Part shown: in pieces, positions 23,717 to 34,019 of the stretch
Numbering within the stretch: position 1 is the first letter of the stretch
Layout of the letters: the number at the start of each line of letters is the position of its first letter
Source of the DNA: Gigaspora rosea
Lineage: Eukaryota; Glomeromycota; Glomeromycetes; Diversisporales; Gigasporaceae
Length of the DNA: 64,000 nucleotides
NCBI GenBank assembly: GCA_003550325.1
Contig: QKWP01000644.1
Location: 9,107 to 73,106 of the forward strand
Direction of reading: 5' to 3'
Made by a program: the position numbers and the translations under genes
The notes under the pieces: generated by a model
Told to the model about the DNA's origin: nothing
Database searches by the model: none
The model's input: only the letters and a program-made list of their open reading frames with translations

Positions 23717-24041
23717 ACGTAACGTGCGAAGGAAAAAAAAGAAAAAAGCCAATGAAACCTTATAATGAAATAACATCTTTGAAACAATTTAAGGTTTAGT
23801 GTATCCAAGATCATTATGCTAAAGGGGTTCCTGAATCGATTTATCAAGGCTTATCAATTGTTAAAGGTTTGTCAAGGTTTCGTCAATTCGTCATATGTTT
23901 CGTCAATTCGTCATAGATTTCGTCAATTCGTCATAGGTTTCGTCAATCGTCGGAAGTTTCGTCAATCGTCAAGGTTTCGTCATGACGAAACCATGACGAA
24001 GCCATTTCGTCATCGCTAAAACATTTCGTCAAGCTTCTTTA

Positions 24042-24830
24042 ACGTGATATGGGCGTCATGAAGTAGAAATTTTCTAAATTTCTTAGCAAACTTTCTTGAC
24101 AACTACCTAATATTGAATTCAGTTAAAACTTGTTTAAATCATTCCTACAAATTAGTAATATCCATTTAAAAAAATTTTCACGATTTCTATCACGTAGTTG
24201 TCAAGAAAATTTCGTTCAAAGTATGGAAAAATTTTCATCGTTCTTTAAAAAAATAGCCGCGACAGAAATTTTCCTAAACTTTGAACAAAAAGTTCTTGAC
24301 AACTATTTGATAGAATTCGATGAAAATTTTTTTAATAAATTTTACTATTTAATACAATTTATTTATAAAATATTGCCAAGAAAATTTCGGCCAAATTTTG
24401 GAAAATTATCACTGTTCCTTAAAAAAATAACCGCGACAGAAATTTTTCTGAAAATTTCTCAACAACTACTTGATAGAATTCGATGAAAAATTTTTTAATA
24501 AATTATTACCTATTTAATACAATTTTCATCGAATTCTATCAAGTAGTTGTTAAGAAAATTTTGTTCAAAGTTTAGGAAAATTTTTGTCGTGGCTATTTTT
24601 TAAAGAACGGAAAATTTTTCCATACTTTGAACGAAATTTTCTTGACAACTACTTGATAGAATTCGATGAAATTTTTTAAATGGATATTACTAATCCATAT
24701 GATTGATTTAACATGTTTTCACTGAATTTAATTAGGTAATTGTCAAGAAAATTTGCCATGAAATTTAAAAAAATTCTACTTCGACGCTCATATCATGTGA
24801 TGATCAGTGTAAAATCACGTGAAAGGTACG
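24042..24830. repeat. Palindromic element (hairpin arms ~390 bp)
   Basis: 24050-24440 and 24441-24830 are inverse copies at moderate to high identity. Landmarks are TTCTTGACAACTACTTGATA, ATAGAATTCGATGAAAATTT and GTCGTGGCTATTTTTT. The outer end GATATGGGCGTC pairs with GACGCTCATATC. Its original left tip lies at 22386-22433, before the hAT insertion. The 118-codon plus frame at 24130 crosses the repeat units and has no domain. Confidence 0.75.
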
Positions 24831-25130
24831 TTTCCCATTGTTTTAGCGTCCTGCATCGTGCTCACGTGCTTTCACCGTTTTAGACGTCCTCTAAATAGAA
24901 AAAAAATATAGGGCACAAAAAGCTAAACAGAACCATCCATCTCACATTTCGAGCAATACAAAATTTTTACCTATTAAGAAAAATCTTGATTCACTGTGTA
25001 TTATTTGTTTGTAACTATAAAATTTAAACCATTGTTTAATTACATGCCTAATATCTATAAATATTCTTAAAAATGAAAACATCTACACCCTTTAAAGTCA
25101 AATCTATTTTAAGCAAAATTACATTAAAAT
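24831..25130. other. Intergenic, 3' flank of the kelch gene
   Basis: Contains CACGTG at 24862 and a CCGTTTTAG phrase also found at 21530. The last 200 bases are AT-rich and should hold the kelch gene's 3' UTR (minus strand). No polyadenylation signal can be fixed with confidence. Confidence 0.4.
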
Positions 25131-26653
25131 TTAGAAAGACGAAAGGCGCTCATTTTTTATGCTTTCTTTACTTCTCTGCAAAATTACCACTACTATAATA
25201 AAAAACAAAACTACAAAAATTGCAATAATTGAGATTGTAATTATTTCCGGTGCAGTAAGCGAAATGCTTCTATCCAACGTATTAACCCATTTAAAATTTA
25301 ATGTATCAAAAATATATGTACTGTTATTTAAGTATGTTCCAGACATTGTAAATCTGCCTATCAAAAAAGTGAATCAAAGAAGTCAATCGGTAAAATAATA
25401 AAAAATAAAATAAAATATAAACATGTAAATTATAATTACCTAATGTAATAATCATAAAATCATCATAAAATGTTGCCGAATGACTTGTTAGTGATGGCGA
25501 TGGCGCACCAACAGTAGAATTATTAAGGATTATCCATTTAAATGGGTAAACATTAATATCTAACATTGCAAGATCTGGTTTTACTGCTCTGGCCTTAGGC
25601 GTTTTCGCGCCACCATATATTATAATTTTTGAATCTCGAGCTTAAAATAAAATCAAAAAATTTTTAAGTTTCTTAAGATTTTTAACTAACATTATAATTA
25701 TTTAAAGACCAAATACTATACCTAAAACAGCAGAATGACCTGCGCGGCCTTCAATATAGTCACCAATAGCTGTCTGGATTATCAATATAATAAATAAGAA
25801 TTATAATTAATGTTTTATAAATTTTTACTATCGCTATTACTTACAACATTATACCAACTTAAGGAATTGGTATCAAATATTAAAATCTATATTTTATATT
25901 AATTTTGTTAAATATAAACCTTTATTAATGTATTTTAAAAAATATATGAATATATATATATATATATAATCATACCTCATTCATATTAACATAGCTACTA
26001 TCGTTATAGGTGGCAACTGAACGACCACCAATGTAAGTGATATTCCCACCTTTAAGTAAGGTAGCAGCATATCCTGTCCTTGAAGTGGTAAGATTAATTG
26101 ACAACCATGACATATTATTTGTGTAAAATATGGACATTTTATTGCAAATTTCACCAGAAATGTTACGTACACCACCATATAAAAAAATTCTTCCAGTATT
26201 ATCAATAATAGACTGTAATCCACCACATTCTTTGAAATTATCTATTCCTGTAATGTTTGGTGTTGTCCAACTTGAATTGTTTAAGGAATATTCATATACA
26301 TTTGAATAATAGTTAGGATCTTCTGGTCGTTGGTCGAGATCATACATATTTCCACCAATTATAAAAATAGAAGAATTATCGACAGAAACACATGAAGTAC
26401 TAAAAAAATACTTAAAAGAACCTATTTGATCTTTATGCCATTGAGGCGAACTAATGTCGAATGAGCTTGATAATTCAAGATTTAGTATTTCATTAGTGAA
26501 GTTTGAGTTTCCAAAATCGCCACCAAAGATATACCATTTAGAATTGTTAACTAAAACGCTCGTCTGAAGATATCGAGATGTAGGAATAAATTGACAAGAA
26601 ACTAGAACGATAAGCACAAAATATAAAGCAAAAAAAAGGCTTGAAATTTTCAT
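25131..26653 (-). CDS. Kelch-repeat type I membrane protein (five exons)
   Basis: Predicted exons (minus): 26653-25976, 25886-25845, 25773-25722, 25640-25440 and 25357-25131. All introns are GT-AG, the phases agree, and the sum is 1200 nt, giving 399 residues. A hydrophobic signal peptide (MKISSLFFALYFVLIVLVSC) is followed by about six kelch blades. Each has an [IY].[IF].GG turn and a Trp some 20-30 residues later: YIFGGDFG, IFIIGGN, IFLYGGV, ITYIGGR, IIIYGGA, then MIITLGRF. Near the C-terminus, about 22 hydrophobic residues (ITISIIAIFVVLFFIIVVVI) precede a basic tail (QRSKES). So it is probably a surface or endomembrane beta-propeller with a short cytosolic tail. The extracellular part has many N-x-S/T sites. 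Ligand and function are unknown. Kelch families of this shape are expanded in these fungi (recalled). The splice model is mine and untested. Confidence 0.85.
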
Positions 26654-27214
26654 CTTGAATAATTAAATAAAGTATAATTATATAGAAAAGATTGAATTGA
26701 CGATAACGAGTTTATTAGATAATTACGAAAGTCAGAGAAATTAAATTCATCAGAGCTCAGGAAAAATACTTATCCAGGATCACCAACAAAAAATTTCACG
26801 TGGTATTCAAAGAATTCTTAGAAATTTATTTATGATATAGTTAGTATATGATTACGGTTAGAAATAAGTGTTTATGTAATAAAATCATTCAAGGAAACAT
26901 TTTATTAGTTTATAAAAGATGGTTTTACAAACAAATTACGCATTTAGTAAAATTGGTATAAGGCTACCATATTGACGAATCTTTTTGACCGAGAATTGTG
27001 ATCATTAAAAAATAAGTGATATAATAGAATTGCGTAGATGTTACATTTATCGGAAAACAACCATTAGCGATAAACCACATTACGTAAGCTAACATAATGT
27101 AGTATAATTTTATCTCTTTTTTAAAACTAAAATCTGGTAACTATGCAAATCACATAAGTTATTGGATTAAATTTTATGAAATGCAGTTACCGGTAAGGAT
27201 AAATTTAATATCAA
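26654..27214. promoter_or_regulatory. 5' region of the kelch gene
   Basis: AT-rich, no frame. The first 60 bases upstream of the ATG carry a TATAATTATAT stretch near 26670-26680 (minus-strand reading) that could serve as a core promoter. CACGTG occurs at 26798. Assignment as promoter rests on position only. Confidence 0.3.
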
Positions 27215-27222
27215 CATTTGAA

Positions 27223-27411
27223 TGACGCCAAGGGAAAAGGCACACCATTCATATAAATTTATAAAATTAGAGTAGAAATTGAATCCGTTGAGAAAATCTT
27301 TATCCGGGTATTATTAGTTTACCCGTATAAATTATTATATATTTCAGGTAGCTATATAATAATTATTAGATCCAATCACTAGATTGGAGTGCCTTTTACT
27401 TTGACGTCAGT
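27223..27411. mobile_element. MITE, 8-bp target duplication
   Basis: The ends TGACGCCAAGGGAAAAGGCA and, inverted, TGACGTCAAAGTAAAAGGCA pair well. CATTTGAA is duplicated exactly (27215-27222 and 27412-27419). The right end has two extra bases before the duplication. 189 bp, no coding frame. An 8-bp duplication suggests hAT, but the terminal bases are not the usual TAG. Confidence 0.7.
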
Positions 27412-27800
27412 CATTTGAATATAGATAATTATACGCATCAATTATGACAAATAAATTTTAATAAGAAACTTAATAAGAAATGATTTATCAATTAAATGAA
27501 ATAAAAATTAACGCTATTACCGATTCAAATGTGGTGAACCAATCAAATTTTTTATTTCAAAATCAAGCCATTGGATTGGATCAGCAAATCCGGGCTTTAG
27601 ACACGTTAATTTTACTTACATGTTTACATGTTTTCACTCTCTAGCATTCAAATAAATCAGCATAAAAATGAAATTCATAATCGATATAAATTATTTCAAA
27701 TATTTCGATTAATAAATAATTGTTACACTTATTAGCTGAATCGAATTGAATAAGTTACTGTTTGTTGACCAAGCCAGCACAGATAACGACTAATATGAAA

Positions 27801-28016
27801 TGTATATGTTGTATCCAGGTAAGAATTGTCCCGATTCGGAATTTACTAAATTACATATAAAATTAAAATTTTTATATTATAAACCTAATCCTAAACATAA
27901 TAACAACCCTAACCCTAACCCTAAAGCCCTAATTCTGTAAAAATATTTTACAAAATTCTCATCCGGAGTAGCCCGATTCTGAATATGGACAATTCCTATC
28001 TGGTACAACATATACA
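27801..28016. mobile_element. Inverted-repeat element with internal telomere-like repeat
   Basis: TGTATATGTTGTATCCAGGT at 27801 and the inverse at about 27996-28016 (ATCTGGTACAACATATACA) bound the element. AATTGTCC and CCCGATTC blocks pair further in. Inside, at about 27900-27925, lies AACCCTAACCCTAACCCTAA, three telomere-type units. The 78-codon minus frame reads through this and is not a gene. Confidence 0.65.
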
Positions 28017-28037
28017 TTACATTAATTAATAAGTATA

Positions 28038-28155
28038 CATTATTGGACAAAAATTGGAGAATAACGGTAATTTGGCAAATGAGTACGTGCCGTTGAACGG
28101 CACGTGTGGCCAATCATTTGTCAAATTATCGTATTCGCCAATTTGCTCAATAATG
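28038..28155. mobile_element. Near-perfect hairpin element, ~118 bp
   Basis: CATTATTGGACAAAAATTGG on the left and CCAATTTGCTCAATAATG on the right are inverse copies. Pairing continues to a centre near 28097 with ACGTGCCGTTGAACGGCACGT. It may be a short MITE. TA dinucleotides lie close to both ends but not symmetrically. Confidence 0.65.
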
Positions 28156-28247
28156 ATATGATTCATAGGCCGAGTTTTAATTGAATTAACATGTTTACAT
28201 CAAAAAAATAACAAGAAGAAAGAATTTCATGATATATGAGTTTTGCA

Positions 28248-28351
28248 AGATCTACAGGACGGCCTCTGTTCACGTGATTATTCAAATGATATCCGGTTTT
28301 TTTGTTGTTGCCAGCGCAGCCTCGGGCTTCTGACGGCCGTCCTGTAGATCT
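28248..28351. mobile_element. Short inverted-repeat element, GC-rich
   Basis: AGATCTACAGGACGGCC and its exact inverse GGCCGTCCTGTAGATCT bound 104 bp whose interior is GC-rich compared with the surroundings. It lies about 600 bp upstream of the kinase start. No duplication was identified. Confidence 0.7.
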
Positions 28352-28949
28352 CAGTTTTTCCGGATAACAATGAATCCTTTTACGATCGTGAATTTTATTT
28401 TATGCCTAATCATCAAAAAACAAAATCCAAAATAAATTAAATCTGAAACACTTTAATAAACGTACGTATTTAATGTCGCAAATGAAAAAAAAACAAACTT
28501 TTAAAATGACACTCATTTAAGAAGGATAATCGACTTTTATGATAATAATTAGTAAATCAAAAAATTTCGTCCATTGTACTATAATTAATCGTAGTACGAC
28601 AGATGCGTTTGAGACTAAACAATATGAGTATGAAAAAAGGTAATGAAAATCACATTGTATTATATTTTAGGTTAAATCTCATTTCTATTGGTGTACAATA
28701 TTGTTGTCTCTAATTGAATTCTTTGGTCATGATATCAGATCAGTTATGTAATATTTTTTTAATCAATTTCGTTAATGAAGAGAATTTCTAAGTGTCCAAT
28801 AGAACTAGAAGGAAATTAGTAAATCCATATTTTACCAAATTCATTATCATTATCATAAAACAACCTGAAATCAATACAAATATTTATAGTATCTGTTAAC
28901 TCAAATTAATAATTGAATTTTCGTAACATAATATTATAACGTTTATTAA
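28352..28949 (+). promoter_or_regulatory. 5' region of the kinase gene
   Basis: AT-rich, no frame. Assigned as upstream region by position only. A TATAACG stretch occurs some 20 bases before the ATG, and no recognisable factor site stands out. Confidence 0.25.
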
Positions 28950-30850
28950 ATGTCGTCAGAATTTAAATTTTCAGAACAGATAAAACAGCTTGAGATATAT
29001 TTGAAAGAAAAAAATGTAAAAAATTTTGATTACTCTCAATGCAAAGATCTCAAGCAAATCGGTGAAGGTGGATTTGGTATCGTGTATTCAGCCACTTTCC
29101 AAGGCACAAAATATGCGTTAAAAAGTCTAAGAAAAAATTTACAACTTCAAGAAGAAGATATTAGAGATTTTAAAGATGAGGTAATGCTTTATTATTGTTT
29201 GATTCTCAATATATAAGATTGTTAAGTAACATATGCATATATAATATAGCTCGAAAATTTTTACAAAATTGAAGATCACCCTAATGTCATAAAATTCTAC
29301 GGAATTTCAAGAGGTAAACTTGTTAAAAATTCTGTTTAACAGAATTACCTAATATATGGATAATAAATTTTGAATTACTGTATTCGTTATAGATTCCAAT
29401 GATTTTTTATTTGTGTTACAACTTGCTGATGGCGGAAACTTACGGGATTATCTCTTTGGAAAACAAAAAGATAACTTCTATGAAATTTCATGGTCAGAAC
29501 TTATTCAAATTGCAAATGATATTGCTAATGGATTAAACCATTTACATAACAATCGTATCATTCATCGGGATCTGGTAGGCTTATTGTTTTTTTTAGAGAT
29601 TTGATTTCTCATGTAATTATACTCTAACTCATTAATAAATTTGCTAGCATTCTAAGAATATCTTAATACATGATAATAGAGCCTTGATTTCAGACTTTGG
29701 AATATCAAAACAAATGGATTATTCTACTTCTGGTACACAGGTTAAAGGAATGATGGCTTATATTGAACCACAATGTATTCTCCAATATAAAATGGATGAC
29801 AATAAAAAAGTCTTTAAACGTGATAAAAAATCGGATATTTATAGCCTAGGCATGTTACTCTGGGAACTTACAAGTGGTGTCCCTCCATTTTACCGTTACC
29901 CTGATTATAACATAATGCACAAAATTATTAATATGCAAAGAGAAATACCAATTTTAAACACACCCTCAGACTACACAGATCTTTATAGAAAATGTTGGTC
30001 AACTAATCCAGATGAGCGTCCTATTATGAGTAATATTTTAGAAACACTTAACAATTTATCTAAAACAACTGATAACTTCAAGATGCAAAATAAAATAGAC
30101 AAGTTGTCAAATTTATCAGCAATGTTATCTGAGATTTATATCGATTTAACAAATAATGGATCTGAATTTAAACAAATTTCAAAGTTAATAAAAGAAAGTA
30201 TCAAACAAAAAGAAACACCAGAACATATGTTTGAATATCTATGTGAAAATCAAGATAGTGATTTAAATTCATGTATTCTTGGATTCTTTTACCTTGAGGG
30301 AATTGGGACTAGTGAAAATCATGAAAATGCTTTCAATATATTCAAAAAAACAGCTGATCAAATTTCAATTTCGAAATTTTATCTTGGAGAATGTTTTAGG
30401 TGTGGTTATGGAACTGAAAAAAATCTAAAAAGTGCTATATCTTGGTACGAAAAAGCAGAAGCAGATGGGCATGCAAGATCCATAAATGCTTTAGGGCTCT
30501 GTCATATAAAAGGAATAGGTGTCAAAAATGACAAAAATAAGGCATTTGATTATTTTAAGAAATCATATGAAATGGGTTATATTCCTTCATGCAATAATTT
30601 GGGGAATTGTTATGAGTTCGGAAGAGGAACAAAAACAAACAAAGTAAAAGCATTCGAATATTATCGTGAAGCTGCATCCCAAAACTGTTCTTCTGGTCAA
30701 TACAATGTTTCAGAATGTTACAAAAATGGAATCGGTACAAAAAAGAATTTAGATGAAGCTAAACGATGGTATAAAAAGGCTACTAATAATGGATATAGAA
30801 ATACCACAAATTCACTTTGGACTCGATTCTGGTCTTGTCAACTAAGATAA
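28950..30850 (+). CDS. TKL-type protein kinase with C-terminal Sel1 repeats (four exons)
   Basis: Exons 28950-29180, 29250-29313, 29393-29574 and 29648-30850 have GT-AG introns of 69, 79 and 73 nt. The sum is 1680 nt, 559 residues. Kinase domain: P-loop IGEGGFG (37-43), Lys58 in YALKSL, HPNVIKFYG (87-95), HRDLHSKN (156-163) and DFG (175-177). All catalytic residues are present. The usual APE is EPQ (AYIEPQC), a form I recall as common in this fungal family. SDIYSLGMLLWEL follows. The C-terminal third has about five Sel1 repeats of about 36 residues (LGFFYLEGIGTSENHENAF, YLGECFRCGYGTEKN, ALGLCHIKGIGV, NLGNCYEFGRGT, NVSECYKNGIGT). Sel1 repeats are protein-interaction scaffolds, so a signalling kinase with its own adaptor module is likely; the substrate is unknown. 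The last 20 residues depart from the repeat pattern, so the array may be cut short. A MITE lies 26 bp past the stop. Confidence 0.9.
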
Positions 30851-30875
30851 AATATTTTGATTAAATTATTATTTG

Positions 30876-31066
30876 CCAGACCTCTCTAAATGCATTGTGA
30901 TGGAACCTTATGCAAAAATTGAGTCAAACGTGCATTTATAGAGGTATTACATTTAGGGAGGTAAAAATCTATAAGTTCTATATTAGCTGGGCCTAAAAGA
31001 AGACGTGCATTTAAGGAGCTTTTCATGCATGCATTTAAAACGATTGTATTTAGGGAGGTTTGACTG
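30876..31066. mobile_element. MITE at the 3' end of the kinase gene, Tc1/mariner-like
   Basis: The right end GGGAGGTTTGACTG followed by TA (31067-31068) and the diverged left end CCAGACCTCTCTAAATGCA are inverted. Repeated TGCATTTA.GGAGG phrases link it to 1060-1362. The left TA is not preserved. Its position implies it may be transcribed in the kinase 3' UTR. Confidence 0.65.
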
Positions 31067-31369
31067 TACTATTTTATTTAAAATAATTATACCAAATTTA
31101 GGGTTCATAAAAATGTTTTTATATATATTATTATCTTATTTTTCTTTTTTATTTTCATTATTTTTATTTTGCTTTGTTGCTACAAGTTCAATCTGCATGT
31201 ATTTTAAAGCAATGCTTTAGATTAATTGTTTTACATTATAAATTTTGTTTAAAACACAGTTTTTGTAAAGAATATTGTATTAGTATTTACTACTTTATAC
31301 ATTACATTTTTTTGTGTACTTTTGAATATATGATTATATTGTAATATTGGTTAATTTGAGGTATCCTTG

Positions 31370-31815
31370 AACTGCTGCCATTACCTACTTCTCCTTGTAA
31401 GGTTGACCCAGCACCCACCTTAACATCCTACTTGTTCTAACACTAATATATTCCAAACTTCCAATTTAGTTAGCCTAGAAGGGTTGATTTATTTAGCATT
31501 AGGTACTATTATGGTTCATCTTTTTTAGTATCTACTTCTGCAGCATAGATTTTTTTTGTGCAACTCTAGCAGCCAGGTTGGTGGACCCTTCTCCAAGGGT
31601 TTTATTATATCTCTGCTCTAGTTTTCAATATTCTGGTTTTGGTAGCACTGTTAAAAATCTTTATTACCTCTTTACTCAAAACTTGCCAAAAGAGTTTTCA
31701 TGTTTTCAGTTTTTTGGTTTTGTCTATATAATAGTACCCAAATTTGCCTGAAAGCTTCTATTCTAGAAGTTGGACCAAGATTACAGGTAATACACCTAAC
31801 CAAATAATAAAAAGA
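31370..31815 (-). mobile_element. Old truncated copy of the 1-kb retroposon
   Basis: The reverse complement of this block aligns with about 6990-7450 of the young copy. Shared stretches are TACATTACCTGTAGTCCTTGG-like, GCTACCAAAAC, CCACCAACCTGGC, CACCTAATGCTAAATAAATC-like, CAACCCTTCT and AACCTTACAAGG. The differences are largely C-to-T and G-to-A, so this copy has become AT-rich. No tail or duplication is left. Confidence 0.75.
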
Positions 31816-34010
31816 TAGTTACCAGAACATATGTTTATTTTTTTAAAGTATTGCCAATATATTTGAACACTAGACCTGCTGTTTAGAGTAACAACTTGAC
31901 AACCTTTCTAAATTACTGCACCCTTAAGTTTTGCAATTTGTAATTTTTTTTAAAGCTAACTTATATAAAATTTTTATAAATAACTTTTGCTAAAATTTTA
32001 TAAAGAAAAATATTGATATTAAAGAATAGTTTAGAAAGTTCAAAGTTAATATTATTATTTATGCTATAATATAATTTTTTTATTGTATTAAATATAGTTT
32101 AAAGAGCTTATAAATACCTATTAACTTATATTAATCAAACAAAATTAAATAAGCATTTTATATAAAAATATTTACCAATTTTATATTTATATTTAATTCA
32201 TAATCTGTTTGAAAACTAGTATAAAACTATATAATTTTGTAATTTTACTACTAAATTTATTTTTTTAGAATTTAGTGCTTTTCTAAAAATAAATCAATTA
32301 TGTACTAAGTAAATTTCTATTATGTGCATAATATGCCTTAAAGAGAAGAAATATACAAGCATTAAAGTAGTTGAAATATTAAAATTAGCCTAGTAGTTTA
32401 TGAGATATAAATGTATTTGCCCTTATAACTATATTGTTATCTTATATCCAGTATTTAAAATTCAAATTTGGTTTTATGTTCTTAAAAAGAACATTTTTAA
32501 TTTCTTAATGATTTTAGAAAAATTTTAATCTATATTATTTTTTTTGCGTCTGTGCACTTTAATGTTTTTGATTGGCTACAATCAAGTTTGAAAACTTCTA
32601 AACAGGAATTTTGAAATTTTGGAAGCTTATAAACAGAAATTATGTTATTACCACAAAATACTGATTTTTTTGTATTTTGATGACTTTTGAATTAAGTTTT
32701 ATAATATTTTGAATATATATGATTAATTAAAGTAGTTAAAGTTACTGAATAAACACACATTTAAGTTTCTATTAAAGTTATTTAAGTTTCTATTAAAGTT
32801 AAACAGTTTGAATTCTTAATTGTGTAATTACTTTAATTTGAAATTATGACAATATATTATTCTGAAATTTATCTATTATTTATATTTTATTTATATATAT
32901 CTATATCATTTTGAGTCCATAAGCTTTAACATTTGTGATTGGCCATATTCAAAATGTGATCTGAGATTGGGAAAGCCTTAAAAATATGATAATTCAGTAA
33001 TTATTACAACATTTTTCTATTATTTCAGAGTTTGTATTCAATTTTTTTGGTTTTCAGTAACATTATTATTGATTATTCATAATATTTTATGTAGTGTAAG
33101 CATAGTTTCAATAGCAGTTATTTTAATTTACTAATTTATATTATTATATTATTAATCTATTCTTATCTATCTATTTATTATTTAATTTTGAGATTGTGCA
33201 GTTTAACATTTTTGATGATTGTTCAAATCTGGAAAACATGAACTATGCATAGAAAAACTTCAGATTTTGATGATTGAATACTATTGAAATATGACAATTA
33301 ATATTCTAAAAAATGTGGAAAAAAACTAAAAGTATGAAGTTGGGTTATAATAATTCACTTTACCAGAAATGGAGTGCATAGTTAAGCGGCATGTGAAATG
33401 TTTCTGTACAGATCTGTGCTTTTGATTAGATTTTTCTATAATTACTTATTTATCTATTGCATAAGAGCTATTTAACCAAACATCGCTTTAACAGCTTTTG
33501 TCTTAATAACAAAAAAATGATATTTTTATTATCTTTCAAAATTGCACTAACTAAATATTTTATAAGACTGCATCAGTATTTACTAAAAATAGATATGAAT
33601 AGCAAATTTTAATATCTAGATAATTTGAAATCTGATTGCTTATTAAAATTTAATTGTAAATCAGACATCTATGAGCTTGCCAGAAAAGCTATTTTTGGGC
33701 ATGATATTATACATTACAAATTTAAAATCAAAAAAAAAACTTTGATTTTGTGTACTTACCATTTTTGATTGGCCATATCAAAAAACTGTGATTAGAATAT
33801 GGATTAAAATTACTTTCTTAAATTATGATATTTGACATTTTAAATTAGCCTTTTTTTTATCATAATAAAAATATTATATATTATGAGTTTGCTTTTTAGC
33901 CTATAATGATTCCTATTTAAAACTGTAATTATTGTGATATTTTATTTATTTTTAATGTTTATATTATTATTATCATGTTTTGTAATCAGTTTATGTTATA
34001 AATCACTAGC
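31816..34010. other. AT-rich DNA with spaced diverged repeats
   Basis: No coding frame. The phrase TTAATGTTTTTGATTGGC recurs, diverged, at about 32560, 32925, 33205 and 33755. Each copy is preceded by a purine/pyrimidine-poor tract and followed by AAAACTTCT-like text. This suggests an old, eroded tandem array with units of about 280-550 bp. Confidence 0.45.
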
Positions 34011-34019
34011 GTGAGTATG

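Larger units (their letters stand above)
22434..24041. mobile_element. hAT-like foldback element built from GACGAA repeats, perfect 8-bp duplication
   Basis: The ends are TAAAGATGCCTGACGAA and, inverted, TAAAGAAGCTTGACGAA. ACGTGATA is duplicated exactly (22426-22433, 24042-24049). Left sub-terminal repeats at 22440-22670 are tandem copies of about GACGAATTGACGAAACCTAT. The right side at 23855-24030 has the same repeats inverted (GTCAATTCGTCATAGGTTTC). No transposase frame. It contains a nested palindrome (23218-23716). The insertion split an older palindromic element. Confidence 0.88.

Noticed and set aside
24130..24486. 118-codon plus frame
   Set aside because: It reads through a palindromic element; successive parts are inverse copies of one another, not protein repeats.
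27895..27930. True telomere or chromosome end
   Set aside because: Only three to four CCCTAA units inside an inverted-repeat element with unique DNA on both sides; similar short runs occur in other MITEs here.
27877..28113. 78-codon minus frame ending in Leu-Gly repeats
   Set aside because: The repeats are translated CCCTAA telomere-like units inside a MITE.
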